NCBI GenBank assembly: GCA_029747015.1
Contig: JAKOGI010000528.1
Coordinates: 66,001-130,000 of the forward strand
Direction: 5' to 3'
Source of the DNA: Carnegiea gigantea
Taxonomy: Eukaryota > Streptophyta > Magnoliopsida > Caryophyllales > Cactaceae
Length of the DNA stretch: 64,000 bases
The notes beneath the pieces were generated by a model. That model had not been told where the DNA came from. It saw only the letters and a list, made by a program, of their open reading frames with translations, and did not search any database. The position numbers and the translations under genes are program-made. Shown here one piece after another: positions 1-11,251 of this stretch. The stretch's first letter is position 1; the number at the start of each line of letters is the position of its first letter.

Positions 1-923
1 GGGATTCTGGCTTGTGGATTTCAAGTTCTTCAATCAATTCAAGCATAAGTTTCCCTCTTCCTTTTCTCTATTTATTTCATTGTTCTTGTTTATGTTTTGT
101 TAGTTTAATTCTTGTATTCGTTTTGCTTAAGTTTATATGTTTAGTTTTCATTGTTGATTCATGTTATCTAGTTGTTTGAATTCGTTTTATTTCATTGCCT
201 TTGTTTCGTTCTTCGTGTTCATGTTCTTATTTGTTAGTTTAGGTTTTCATTCGTTTTTGATGATTAGTTGTTAGATTTTGTTGGCTTGGATTGTGATTAG
301 CCTCTTGATGGCTAATTGATCTTGTATTAGGCCTAATCATACCCAATCTATGCCTAGAACCTAGAGGTTTTCCTCATGCCCACCAATTGTTCGATGAAAT
401 GCCTGAGAGGGCTTTCATCCATATTTTTTGGGCGATTGACTTATGCTGAGAGGTGAGGTCAATTTGTTAGTGTGGGAGAAGGAATGGCCGAGTTCGGGAC
501 ACGAAAGTAGTATCCGAATCGAGCTAGGTCCGGGGTTGCTAGTTTTGTGGTCTAATTCGCCTAACCCCACGAAAGTAGGTGGTTACACGAGTTAGACTAG
601 CTCATGACCCTTGAGAGAGGGCTTGGGTGGTCTTTGATGGTGCAACCGACCATCTCTTGTTCATAGTGTGGTTTGGGTAGGTTAGGACTCGTCTTTATTA
701 GTTGGTACATTCATTGGTGACATCACAATTCTAAGTCACTTGTTTCTGTATTTGTAGCATAGTTTAGTTCTCCTCTTTCACCGTTGATCTCGTCTAGATT
801 GAGACGCTCTAGTGAACTCTGGTAGTTGGAAACCCAATTCCCTGTGGACGACACCCTAAGTACTCAACGACATACCTTGCACTTGGGGTTTATAAATATT
901 AAAACTCTGTTTTTCTTGCAACA
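1..923 (+). mobile_element. LTR/U5-like remnant of an unidentified LTR retrotransposon
   Basis: No coding potential is visible. The stretch is T-rich at first, and then has the look of a plant LTR or leader: repeated 'acgaaagtag' words (about 502 and 572), a 'ccctgtggacgacaccc' segment near 840 that resembles the conserved box near the LTR end of several plant gypsy elements, and an end in ..cttgcaaca at 923 that fits a CA-terminated LTR. Just downstream, Sirevirus-type sequence begins. The 5' end lies outside the window, so neither a partner LTR nor a target duplication can be checked. This is assignment by resemblance only. Confidence 0.3.
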
Positions 924-1247
924 CTTGCTGACACTCGTTGAGGTCTAATGAGATTGCCCTTATTGTCCCATGTTACCGAGCAAGTAACCTCAAGAACAAG
1001 CACCAGAAACAGGTACGCCTCTTGTTTGTCAAATATGTGCAACAAATTGAAAATTGCTAATCTCTTCCCGAGGTGTGCGCGGCCTAAATAAATGCAAAAG
1101 CCCGTTGTAAAACGGGCAAAATCTTTTAAAGACTTCGCATGTCTCTCTCTCTTTAAAGCTCTCTTGCTTAATCTCTCACCTCCACCGAAACTCTCTTACT
1201 CTGAAACTCTGTTCAAGAAACCCTAATCTCTCTCCTTCCTCTGAAAA

Positions 1248-3226
1248 ATGGCGTCTCTCATTAGCTCCGAGAGCTCCTCGACCTTGACTCAGGGCAATCA
1301 GACACAGGGCACAGCCTTGTAAACAGCCACAGCCCTGTTTGCGCCTACACAATTTCTGACGGCCCTCATGGAAGGTAAAACTACTGAACCTTCTCGACCC
1401 ATTGTCTATAAACCTTTTGGGTTTTTGAAAAGCATCGACCTTAGAACAGTGAATCTGAAATTGGAAGACATCCCTTACAAATTTGGGTGGGAATTGATTT
1501 TGTTTGGAGAAACGGGGGCATGTAACCCCAAGAACCTGTTGGGGCATCTGAAAGAGAAATTGGGCCTTTAGATGAAATCTTTCTGTTCGATCATGGACTA
1601 GATGACATCAGTTCACTTGGGCTGTTTCCAGAGTAGGAAACAGGGCCAGAAACAGGGCCTGAGGTTTTTAGGGATGACCTAGGGGAGGATTTGTCAAAAG
1701 AAGAAGGGGGAAGTAGTGGTCAAATGGAGGAGTCTCCTGTGAAGCCTGAACAAGCCACACCGGTACCACCAACCGGTGAGAAACATAAACGATACAAAAT
1801 TGTGGCTCGGCGTACTAGAATGCCAAGAACATGACCACCATCAAGGCCTAAAAGCGGCCAGACTGAAGAACCCTCAAAAAGTGAAACCCCCGTCAAACCA
1901 AAACCACAAATCCCCTCTTCGGCCAAACCCACAACCAGGCCAACTCGAAAATCAGCCCGAATTGCTTTCCACTCCACACCTCGTCCTGCCAAACAGTCAT
2001 CCCCTGTTGTTGAGGAAATTGATTCCTCCTCTAAGCCTTCATCAGATAGCGACACTGAGAACACCGCCTTTAAACAGGGCACTCCCGTGTTCTCAAAGTC
2101 CTCAGAGGATAAGCCTCTGCCTGCACCAAAATCAACCTCCACTTTACCCTCCAAACCATCGCCCCTCAAAACTCCCAAGAGAAAAGCCTCTCTCAAACAC
2201 GCCTCCACCCAAGACCCTCCTACTGAGCCTCAACTTAAAAGAGCTAAGAAGTCTACCCCATCCACAATCTCAGCCAAACTGACCCAACTGCTTCAGAGAC
2301 GGGTAGTCAGGGGCAAAATTATCAAGGTAAAATATTTTGAGGAACAGGGTCCGGGGGTATTTCTGCACAAGCTGCGTGCACAGGGGTGGTATGAGCTGTT
2401 TACAAACACCTAGCTGGGGTGTTCTGTACATGAGTTGGCAGAGTTCTATGCCAACTGCACTGTCACCGATGGAGTGGTGACAAGTATTGTTAATGGGAAA
2501 CAGCTTCACTTTGATGCGAAGATATTAGGGAAAATTCTGGGGATTCCCTCCACGGGCTTTGATATATATGTAAGAGAAGACAAGACTATTCTAGGGACAG
2601 CCAGGCTGCTGGAGCTCGCCCAAAAATTTAGCCAGCAATCAAGCCTCCAAACACCCAAGTCCGTGAAGAAAGGGGACATGACATCGCTCCATCAATTGAT
2701 ATTCTGGTTTATCATCAAGAATGTCATCCCCAGGGGCCAGGGTCGCAATCTTGCTGATGCCATGGATCAATGTTTGATGGATCTGATGGACAAGGAAGAG
2801 CAAATCAACCTTCCTGCCATCATGATTCGCCACATAGCAAGAATTGCAAACACCTCCAGGGACCATGACCTGGGATACGGCTTCTTCCTGACTAGTGTGT
2901 TTGAGCACTTTGGGGTGACTCTGCAGAAGAAGGTGGGTGCTCAGTTCATCGATGAGATTGGGAGTAACACCCTTATAGGATGTGGGTATGCTTTGATTGA
3001 GGGGTCTGCCTCAGAACAGGGGACCAGAACAACCCGTCCTCCTATTCCTGGCAGTTCCTCAGTTAAGCTTGAGGATGCTTTGGAAGAAAACTCTCGACTC
3101 AGTGCTGAGCTTACTGTTGTAAAGGCTGCCCTGGACGAGGAAAAAGCTCTAAACGCTAAACGCCATGAAGATCTCCTCGCCCTTCTTTCTTCCCTCTCTG
3201 CCAAATTTGCCCCTCCTGCTCCCTAA
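1248..3226 (+). pseudogene. Sirevirus env-like ORF (putative plant transposon protein domain), degenerate
   Basis: Homologous along its length to the env-like ORF at 57140-58998: an N-terminal block with YKPFGFLKS and EDIPY, a Ser/Pro/Lys-rich middle, then FEEQGPGVF, LAEFYANC, PRGQGRN and IMIRHIARIANT blocks and a C-terminal coiled coil with KRHEDLLALLSSL. The chosen ATG at 1248 lines up with the start of the young copy. It is broken by in-frame stops at 1320-1322, 1569-1571, 1832-1834 and 2411-2413 (the last where the young copy has a Gln codon) and by a frame change between about 1571 and 1800. The last 792 nt (2435-3226) remain open and hold the whole conserved domain. The function of this ORF is unknown; 'env-like' reflects its position after RNase H, and no membrane segment is evident. 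Confidence 0.8.
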
Positions 3227-3401
3227 TCACCCCCCATAAGTCGTTCCCATCTGTTGTTCTCATAGGCTGTCCCTAACTTCTCTTGGTTCTCCTTCCCTCT
3301 CCGTTTGTACTTTTCTGTTGCACTCCTTTCCTCCATTACCCAAGTGGTGGTGATAGCAAACCCCTCTGTTTGACTGTTCGCCCCTACTTTTTAATGATGC
3401 C

Positions 3402-3416
3402 AAAAGGGGGAAGATA
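3402..3416 (+). promoter_or_regulatory. upstream polypurine tract copy
   Basis: Purine run AAAAGGGGGAAGA preceded by TTTTTAATGATGCC. It lies about 165 nt upstream of the PPT that abuts the LTR, and has an equivalent at 59153-59169 in the young element. Multiple PPTs are a reported trait of Sireviruses. Confidence 0.6.
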
Positions 3417-3567
3417 GGTTGACCAATATCGTTTTAGTTTTGCAATGGATGAGTTAAGTTTCTTACAATCTTTTCAATACTAACTGCTTCATGTGAATTT
3501 GAAAAATTGGTACTAATCACTTCACTTGCCCTTGAAAGTCAATATGGTCACTTGGTTTGTCATCATT

Positions 3568-3581
3568 AAAAAGGGGGAATT
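3568..3581 (+). promoter_or_regulatory. polypurine tract of old Sirevirus
   Basis: AAAAAGGGGGAATT directly abuts the LTR start TGTTAG at 3582. It is nearly identical to 59290-59303 of the young copy. Expected role: plus-strand DNA primer during reverse transcription. Confidence 0.8.
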
Positions 3582-4999
3582 TGTTAGAATGTATAAGGTT
3601 TTGATGATAACAAATCCAAGTGTTGTAGTTGTTGTTGTTGTTCCAAACAGGCTTTACCAGCAGGGCCTTACTGCTGTTTTTCAATATATTAAAAACTGCT
3701 TGACTAATGGTTTATCAAGAATAGGTACTCAAGTCAGCGATGTAAGAACAACCATGAGGAACAGGCTCTGTAAGGTGTTTGAAACATGTCCTGTGAAGTG
3801 TTTGAAGCATAGGATATAAGTGCAGCCGTGAGGAACAGGTCCTGTGAAGTGTTTGCAGCAGATTCGTCTCTCTACAAGATGACTAGTGGTTACAACAAGA
3901 TGTCTTGATTTAATTTGGTTTTATATTTTTAGACTCTTGCTAATATGCCAATCAGAAACTCTTAACTTACCACTTACTTGAAACGGTTTGGTTTTCTTTT
4001 GGTAAATATTTCGAATCACCCTTCAGAACAATCCTGGAAACAGGGTGATCAGGGTGTTTCCAGAATAAGCTGCGAAAAACTGTTTTGCACGATTTTTATC
4101 TTTTGGATTTTGAGCAGCTTCTTCAAGGATTTGCAAGAAAGATTTTTTATGAAGTATCTTACCCCTTATCCTAAAAACGATTATTAAAATCTAAGGGGAT
4201 TTGCAAAATCTTTTTGAATAAAAAGAATATCCAATTTTTAGCAAGTGGATAAGGTTGTTGAGAAAAACATGGGCTAGTTGCTGAGAATCACCGCCTTATG
4301 CACATGGTTTAGGAAGTGTTTCCAGCTTATGTTTCCTCATCCCTTATGGCTAAATAATTCTATATTCTTTAGGGATTTTAGTTTCCAAAAATTTGAGGAA
4401 TTGTTTTTCCAAGCACTATATAAAGTCGCTTCTTACAACCTTAGATGTATCGGTTTTCAAAGAGAAAAATTTAGTGTTCACGAGCTTAAAAGTTTGAAAA
4501 GAAAACCGTGTCTAGTGAGTGAGTTATTTGAGCTTTCAAAGTTGGCATACTAGGATTTCATTGTACCCTATATTAGCTTAGTTGAGAAGTATTGTAATAG
4601 GGTATTTTTCTTTATACTCTTCTTTCATAAAAGTGAGTTGAGTGTGTGTCCAAATCAAGGGGATTTTGAACGTGGGGTAACCTGTCTTAGGGAAGACGGT
4701 TACATGGGTTGCAATTTGTAACAAGGTGTGTTACTATTGTAACGTGATTAGCCCGGTTAGTGAAGTGTTTAAATCCTACACGAGGTAGGTCGTGGTTTTT
4801 TACCTCAGTTGGGCTAGAGGTGTTTTCTACGTAAAAATCCTGTGTCCATTATTTACGCATTCAATTTTGTTGGATTTTCGCTTCTGCTTATCTCAGGAAC
4901 AACCTGTGCGAACAGGGTCTAAGACTGTTTGCCAGCAACTTGCGAAAATCGGACACCACAATTCACCCCTCTTATGGTTGTGTACTCTCTAAATCAACA
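3582..4999 (+). repeat. 3' LTR of old Sirevirus, about 1418 bp
   Basis: Begins TGTTAG after the PPT and ends AATCAACA. It is colinear with the 1.6-kb LTRs of the young element but shorter and strongly diverged upstream. The segment from about 4620 to 4960 is far better conserved, containing the hairpin, GTAAC words and a CACGAGGTAGGTCGTGG box. A 69-codon ORF inside has no support as a gene. Confidence 0.85.
4677..4703 (+). promoter_or_regulatory. conserved LTR hairpin
   Basis: GTAACC-T-GTCTT, loop AGGG, then AAGAC-GGTTAC: an 11-bp stem interrupted only by one bulged T. The same hairpin, with one mismatched pair, occurs in the young LTRs at 51215-51241 and about 60553-60579. Its conservation in otherwise diverged LTRs suggests a cis-acting role, unknown. 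Confidence 0.5.
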
Positions 5000-5000
5000 A

Positions 5001-6345
5001 TAAGCAAAACTAGAAGCATTTCTAGTTGTGGTCTGAGAAGCCAGATTAAGCGCAAATAACCTCCCATTCAGGTATCCCTTCCCAACAAAGACCCCATTAT
5101 GAAAGACAATGACTTCATCGTCTGCAATAACAATTTTCATTGTCCGGCTTTGTTGGGAAGTATACTTAAAACTAAGTTTCTATGAAGGGAAGACATGTAT
5201 AATATATTACTCAAAGAAAGTAATTTGCTAGAAGTAAATTTAAGAAGAATATACCCTTTACTGATAACTCTAGCAGTCCTAGAGTTTCCCATGTAGATAC
5301 ATTCATGATTTGCAATGTCTTCAATGTTCTACATAAGTTCTTTGTTAGCATATAAGTGCCTTAAAACTCATGTGTCGTAGATCCATACAGCACTGTTTAC
5401 TACCAAGTGTGTCTCTTTAACCTTAACACAGATGATTTCAGTGTCCTCAGTAAGGTTCACCTGGACTGCAGGTAGTCTAGTAGACTTCTTGTTTGGCTAA
5501 GACTATCCATTACAAAGTAGGCACTGGTATGCTTTGTGCCTCGGTTTGTCAAAGGCATAGTCCAATCCCGTTAGCCTATAGATCTTGTCGCTAGATTTGT
5601 TATGCTGCCTAGGCTGGTTCGACTTTTGATTCCTCTTACCTTCGCCTTTAAACGTGTCTCTGTGTGTAAGCACAAATGATTCATGTAAAGAAATTAAAAA
5701 GAAGAGAATTCACCTTATCTTTGAGACGATTAGCCTTTTCAGTTCTCATATGGCTGATCAGCTCCTGCAGGGTGAGATCTTTCTTATTATATTACAACTG
5801 ATTTTTATGATCACTCTAGGATGATGAGAATTTCTCGATAAGTACATTAGCCTGCAGAATCTCACACATCTTCATATTCTAGTTGAGAACTTTAGCACAC
5901 AAATTCTCATAAATATAAACGTGCTTCATGATTGGTTTGTCATTAGTGATTTGGTACCGCAGCCATCCACCAGCCATGAACTTTTTCTTTTCATCATCAT
6001 CAACTTCATATTTGACCTCCAATTTCTCCCGTATGTCCTTGGAAGATTTGAAGGTGACAAACAAATTGAGCAGGGGGTTAATCATATGGTTCAACATATG
6101 CCTCTGACCGTTTTGTTGTCTTTCTTGAAGTTTTTCATGGTAGCCTCATCAACAGGTCTGGTTTTTGTCTTTGTTAGTTCTGTCAGGAGAAGTAACAAAG
6201 ATTTCAGATGCATCATTCTCTTCAGTTATGTTGGAGAACCACACATACTCCACTCCTAATTGTTTGAAAAACATTAGAAATATTTGGGGCCAACATTTGT
6301 AGTTAGTTCCGTCTAGAGGTTCAAGTTTTAAGAGATATGGCAAGG
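5001..6345 (-). pseudogene. Ty1-copia gag and protease remnant
   Basis: Minus-strand translation gives, from high to low coordinates: a gag N-terminus (LEPLDGTNYKCW, 6149-6343), a gag core (NPLLNLFVTFKS..KLEVKYEVDD and KPIMKHVYIYENLCAKVLN, 5879-6097), KMCEILQANVLIEKF and LTLQELISHMRTE (about 5700-5880), a zinc-finger-poor basic stretch, and protease-like VNSAVWIYDT, NHECIYMGNSRTARV and LSLSNILYM (about 5150-5450). These are the conserved blocks of plant copia polyproteins in the right order. Numerous stops and shifts (for example after GKG and before SDHKNQL) make it non-coding. The family is clear; the exact lineage is not. Confidence 0.75.
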
Positions 6346-6394
6346 TTTTGTTAATAATAAGCGTTAAGCATCATTGATTTGTTTATGATAATAA

Positions 6395-7145
6395 ATCGCT
6401 TTCCAATTGTTAAAAAATATAATAGAAATCAATGGTAGGGAAATAAGATATAGAAAACTGTGCCATGGAGAACCACTACCTTAAAAGCGATATCAGCTAG
6501 ACATGAGTACAAATTGAGGCAGCTGATCACTGCCCAAGGTTCACACAACTAACCTTTGAACACTAGCACTCCTAGTCAGAATTTTAGAATACAAATGACC
6601 GCAATTGCCTAGAGCAATAGAAGAGAAAATAGTAGAGGAAGCAGAGAGGAAAGCAATATTGCATTTCCTTGTATGTTACAGCATCAGGAAGGCCGGGTAG
6701 TTATAGTGGAAAAATCAGCAGTCAGGGGGCGCGGATAATCTGGTAACTGAAGAGATATTATAGCTGAAGATCAGGAATTAACTGTGTCCGGTAGCTGTTA
6801 CTGGAAGAAAAGGTGGAGAAAAATCAGCTTGTAATCGTTGACTATTAGTCCAACAAAAACTAAAAGAATTTCCCTCTAGAAAATTAGCAAACAAGGCCCA
6901 CAACCCATGGACCACTGCTATAGCCGTGCAGGTGCATGTATGGCGCATGTGTGATTATTAAGCCTCACCCTACAGCACTAACAAAACCAAGCCCAAAGGA
7001 ATTCAATTAGCCAAGGTAGAAAGGTAATAATAAAACCCCTACAAGAAGAGAAAGGTAATAATAAAACCCAGATAAGAAGCTCCTAGTCCTCCTATATAGG
7101 ACAAGGTATGAAAAAGGGAGCTAGTTGTTATCATTATTTCCAACA
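6395..7145 (-). repeat. probable 5' LTR and leader of the copia element
   Basis: Starts TGTTGGAAAT at 7145 on the minus strand and contains a TATATAGG motif. The inner boundary is uncertain: a decayed match to the tRNA-Met primer-binding complement may lie at about 6379-6394. No partner LTR is in the window. Confidence 0.4.
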
Positions 7146-7229
7146 AAGTGTACGAGGTAGTCTTACTATTTGCAATTGCATAATATGGGATAGTTGAAGT
7201 AGCTGATTGTACAAGACTCGATCTAAGCC

Positions 7230-8110
7230 CTATGGAAAGAAGCTTGGAACACTAACTTGCAAGCTTCTTATCAATTCTATCTGAAACCGGGGTGGATGAG
7301 TGACCCTTCTATGTATGGCTGGCATACCAAGATAATGGTGTAGGTCATGAGTCTTATGCATGTTAAGTGGAACACCAGTATCCCCTCTAACAGTAGGATT
7401 TGTGTCGTTAGAGAAAACAAAAATCATGAAATTAGCATGACTAATCATCTGTCTAGAGGTAGAATAGAATAGCTCAAGGCATTCCCTTATGACCATGGTT
7501 GGTTAATCAAAGAACCCCTCCAAAAAAAAGAATTCATCAACAAAGATAACATTAGAAAAAGATAGGGACTAGTATATACTGATTTCCAACTCCTTGGGTG
7601 ATTGCCACTTTAGTAATACAAGTAAGCCTTTCTAAGGAAAGCACAAATAGATAAGAGCTTAAAGGATCTCATTATCGAACCCCTCTTGATGGCTTAAAAG
7701 TTTCAGTTTTAGCTCTATTCCCTAAGAAACTGAAAGAGGTATGAGTTACAAAATTAGTGATGGCCTCCGCCAGTTTAAGAGGAAATTGGATGTCAATAAG
7801 TGTCTCTCTAATAAAGGGCCAATGCAAGTGATCATATGCCTTTTTAAGATCAATCATAATGACCATATGCTCTATGTTTCCTTTCTTCCTCAATATAAAA
7901 TGGAGCATCTGTTGGACAACACTAATATTGGCCATAATTTGGCATAGTGAAACAAAGCTTTTTTGTGATTGCCTATTAAAGCGGTTTATGGGCTGGATTC
8001 AGAAGTTAAAGCTATAATTTTATCAAGCAAGGGCTTCATTCCATTGACAAGAACTTTTGTGACATGAAACATTGCTTAAACCCAGAGGTCTTAAAATGGA
8101 GTAGCCATTT
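7230..8110 (-). pseudogene. LINE (L1-like) reverse transcriptase fragment
   Basis: Minus-strand blocks in LINE RT order: VTKVLVNGMKPLLDKIIA (about 8000-8090), NISVVQQMLHFILRKKG and MIDLKKAYDHLHWPFIRETL with FKPSRGVR (7672-7935), DPLSSYLFVLSLERLTCI (about 7610-7670), and the thumb-side HDLHHYLGMPAIHRRVTHP (7230-7496). The catalytic FADD block is not seen, and stops and shifts separate the pieces. No poly(A) or poly(T) end marks its 3' terminus, so this is an internal fragment. It belongs to the same broad LINE type as 9206-15364 but points the other way. Confidence 0.8.
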
Positions 8111-8554
8111 TGAGAATTACTAATCTTGGGGGTTAGAACAAGAAATGTTTTATTGAGCGCTTCTAGGAAGCAATGACCTTCTCAAACATTGAGACATAAG
8201 TACAAAAATTGGTTAACAATAAGTCCCACTATTTCTGATAAAAAGGACCTTGATATCTATCTGATTTCGGTACCTTTAGAGCCCTCAAATCATTTATATC
8301 TTTATAAATCTCACATCCCAAATAAGCTTTTCAAAATGTCTGATATCTACAGGAGAGAATTGAGGAAAGAGCCCTGTGGTAAATCATTTGGGATGTACTT
8401 TGGATTATCATCCGTGACAAGATGCATGGAAAAAATACGTGACCATATTATGTACTTCTTTTATCTACCAAACCAAGTTTATTCTACACTTTGACAAAAT
8501 TTTAAAGAAATGGTGTCATCAATGAATCCCATAGGTGGTCCAACATATAAAATG
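8111..8554. other. unassigned sequence
   Basis: A 101-codon plus-strand ORF (8189-8494) has no recognisable motif, and the minus strand shows only weak LINE- or copia-like composition. I see no supported gene here. Confidence 0.4.
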
Positions 8555-9205
8555 TTAGGTTACCTCCATAATTAAGAGGACCCACATGTATAAATCAAAA
8601 AAAGAAAGGAAGTCAAGCAAGCCTGCATTGTTACAGTAGTCGAACTTCATCAAAGGTGAAGTAGCTAAGGTAATAAATACTGAGGAGCAGCCCTGTCCGT
8701 GGCCTTGGGTACCCCAGTCCGGTGGATATCCAATGATCTTATAGCCGTGACCGTGGCCTCGGGTCACCCAATCCGGTGGATATCCAATTATCTCATAACA
8801 GGCAATTTCTTCATGTGGGTATCTACCGCTATGCCTGCAACTACGGCGTTTGACCATTGCGCTATGTGTCTTTTCTTCGTTCAGCACCGCAAAGGTAGCT
8901 GCTATGTCCCCACGATCATCTCGATCGTGCATTAGCTTCCTATGATTTTCCACCTATAAAATCATGTTAAATATTCTATCCATGGATGGGAATGGCTCAA
9001 GAGTTAGGATTTGGCTCCTTATCTGTGAGTAGTCATCCAACCCCATTAAAAATTGATGTGATTTTTCTTCTTCAATCATTTGAATCACTTTGTTACATGT
9101 GCTGCACTTGCATTTTGAACATACTCACTGAGGGATATTTACATAGTTCTCTAGTTGGCTCCATAAATTAGAAAATTTGGAATAAAAGTCCACCACATTC
9201 AGCCC
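8555..9205 (-). pseudogene. Ty1-copia gag, C-terminal half (left of LINE insertion)
   Basis: Minus-strand translation gives NKEGLNVVDFYSKF, LWSQLENYVNIPQ, KVIQMIEEEKSHQFLMGLDD, SQILTLEPFPSMDRIFNMI, ENHRK, then a CCHC-like RSCRHSGRYPHEEIACYEIIGYPPDW. It matches block for block the gag at 34266-34973 of the copia element at 30-35 kb. The N-terminal half lies at 15375-15590 on the same strand, so the two pieces form one gag split by the LINE at 9206-15364. A 54-bp tandem duplication repeats the IIGYPPDW segment (about 8697-8800). Stops interrupt the frame. Confidence 0.8.
8697..8804 (-). repeat. 54-bp tandem duplication in the gag zinc-finger region
   Basis: Two adjacent copies of a segment containing CCGGTGGATATCCAAT, both encoding IIGYPPDW on the minus strand. 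The duplication lies downstream of the single knuckle-like motif. Confidence 0.65.
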
Positions 9206-9233
9206 TCCTTGTTTATCAAAGAAACTGACTGCA

Positions 9234-10507
9234 TTGAGAGAAAACGTTCTCTCTCCCCAAGAGCTTGACCTAGTCAATTGCTCAAAGAAAAAAGTTAAAC
9301 GAAGTGCGACTCGAGATCATGTTACTCATGATGAAGATGCAACCTCCCTGGAAATGGAAGCAAACATAGATAAAATTCCCCAGCAAATGATGAGAGCCTC
9401 TTTTAGGGACACTTTGGCCAAGAACAATCCCAACTTGGCTTTCTCTTCGTATTCCAATCCTGCTGGAATGGAGAGAATGATGATTACTGGACATCTAACT
9501 ATGATGAGCTCGACCTAAAGTGGAACGATGATCTGCGATGCCCGAACATTCATTTAACCAAGTAGTAAAAGCACCGGTTCAGACAACCTTAGAGGAATGC
9601 TCTAATCATCCAGATGTTTGAAAAGGGAGTAGGGTTTTTATGCCAACAAAGGAGTCTTAAATCTAAATGGAAACTCAAAGGTGATTTCTCTCTGATCGAC
9701 AATGGCTGTGACTATTATATCACTCGATTCACCAACATGGATGATTATCATCATGTCTTTACACAAGGACCCTGGTTAATTGGCGACAACTATCTCACGA
9801 TCCGTAGATGGGTGCCCAATTTTGCACCTAATGAAGCACCCATATGCTTCTTGACTGCATGGATTCGTATTCTTAACTTTAGCATTGAACATTTTGATCT
9901 AGAATTCCTTGAAATGATAGACTCAAAAGTGAGGCGTGTCATTGGAATAGGTCAAACCACAGCTAACGTAGATCGAGGCAGATTTTCAAGGTTAAGTGTG
10001 GAAGTTGACCTTTCAAAATCATTATTATCAAAGTTTCAACTTCGAGGTTGGGTTTAGAGAATCCAATACAAAGGCATAAAGTTCATATGCTTCAAATGTG
10101 GAAAATTGGGTCATCGAGAAGATAGTTGTCCCATATATCCTACTGAGGAGAACCGGGGCTCAGCTGACCATGACAAAGGACCTCGGATTAATCCAATGAA
10201 GGCAACCATTATGTACAGACCTGAATGCACGGAGGTATTCAGTCCTTGGATGTTGATGAAAAAACTGATTCATAAGAAGAATCGCAAAACAAACAGCACA
10301 GGAACTAAAGAGAAGAACACACCATCCCATAACCGACCCACCCCGGGAACTACAGGGACCCGACCCGCCAACACTAATGTGACAGAAAAGGGAAAAAACA
10401 CGGAACAAGGAGCAAAATCTTCTTCAGGCCAAAGTTCCTTATTTAGTGGATCTCACTATGCTGTTTTGGAGGCCATATCTGAGGATACTTCACAAGATAA
10501 TTATTAA
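9234..10507 (+). pseudogene. LINE ORF1 (DUF4283-like domain plus CCHC zinc knuckle)
   Basis: The nucleic-acid-binding chaperone ORF of plant L1 elements. The N-terminus (9234-9518) is Lys/Arg-rich. The DUF4283-like domain (9614-10057) has KLKGDFSLIDNGCDYYITRF, FTQGPWLIGDNYLTIRRW, AWIRILNFSIEHFD and a VDRGRFSRLSVEVDL block. It is followed across a stop by the knuckle CFKCGKLGHREDSC (about 10087-10130) and a polar tail ending at 10507. At least one frame change (about 9518-9614) and a stop at about 10056 disrupt it. Confidence 0.8.
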
Positions 10508-11251
10508 GGCATGGCGATGATGGAAAATATAATGGTAATGGAAGAAGAGGAGGCGTCAGTGCAATAGCAAAATATGGAGAAAGACGTTATAAAAGATCCT
10601 ACTCAAGATTTACTGAGTGAGGCCAATCTTCAAAGGCAAGATTCGGCTGGAGTTGATATTTCCTTAGATAATTCAAACCCCAAGGAAATTGCAGTGAATA
10701 AGGAAGTCCTGCCTACTAGACTATCGCTATGACCATGCAACCCAAATCAAATAAGGCCCACTTCTTAGGCTGATATTTCAAGAAGAACCATATCCAGGCC
10801 CACTCCAAAGCCCACTTATTGGGAAATTCCCCAATGCCAACCCATAAAGAAAATAACCATGACCCAATGAAATTGACCCCTCAAGCTATCGTATCCTGTG
10901 AGCACCAACACACTTTAGCTTGCTATCGCCCAAGCAGAGATGCGTTACTGATGACAGAGTCCCTGATTCATTCAAGCGATCCCCCGACTAATACTTAGCT
11001 AGCTCTTCAAGACTTTGAGACTAGAAATTCATCCCATGCTTAAGCCTAGGATCATCCCATGCAACATGAATTTCCTAATGCACCAGGAGTGGACATATGT
11101 GGATCCGATGGACCCCAACGACATTCTACATACAACCTTGTCATCTCCCTTGGGGGAACCAGACAAGAAGGCAAATGAAGAGATTTCTCTTCTCCCTATC
11201 TCTGATTATTTTATGGATATATAAATTTCCAACTCAGTATCCCTATCCATC

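Larger units (their letters stand above)
965..4999 (+). mobile_element. 3' fragment of an older Sirevirus-type Ty1-copia element
   Basis: From about 965 the sequence parallels the region downstream of pol in the young Sirevirus at 49965-60910: a leader with CAAGAACA..AACAGGTA words, a CT-rich stretch, the env-like ORF, two polypurine tracts and a 3' LTR ending in AATCAACA at 4999. gag and pol are absent; they are either truncated at the junction near 923-965 or were never present in this copy. The LTR ends inside minus-strand copia protease sequence that resumes at about 5001-5005, so this Sirevirus inserted into that copia. The 5 bases after the LTR are ATAAG; the matching duplication would lie outside the window. 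Confidence 0.85.
5000..7145 (-). mobile_element. 5' part of a decayed Ty1-copia element (LTR, gag, protease)
   Basis: Read on the minus strand from 7145: an LTR-like start TGTTGGAAATAATG, about 750 bp of non-coding sequence, then gag and the protease region down to about 5001, where the old Sirevirus LTR cuts in. Integrase, RT and the second LTR would lie beyond the left edge. The TATATAGG near 7096 on the minus strand is a plausible LTR TATA box. Confidence 0.65.

Noticed and set aside
1720..3204. Minus-strand ORFs opposite the old env-like pseudogene
   Set aside because: Shadows of a degenerate plus-strand ORF with clear homology to 57140-58998.
7500..7530. A-run as LINE poly(A) tail
   Set aside because: It is on the plus strand, whereas the adjacent LINE RT fragment is on the minus strand, so it cannot be its tail.
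8189..8494. 101-codon plus-strand ORF
   Set aside because: No recognisable motif, between retroelement fragments; probably chance.
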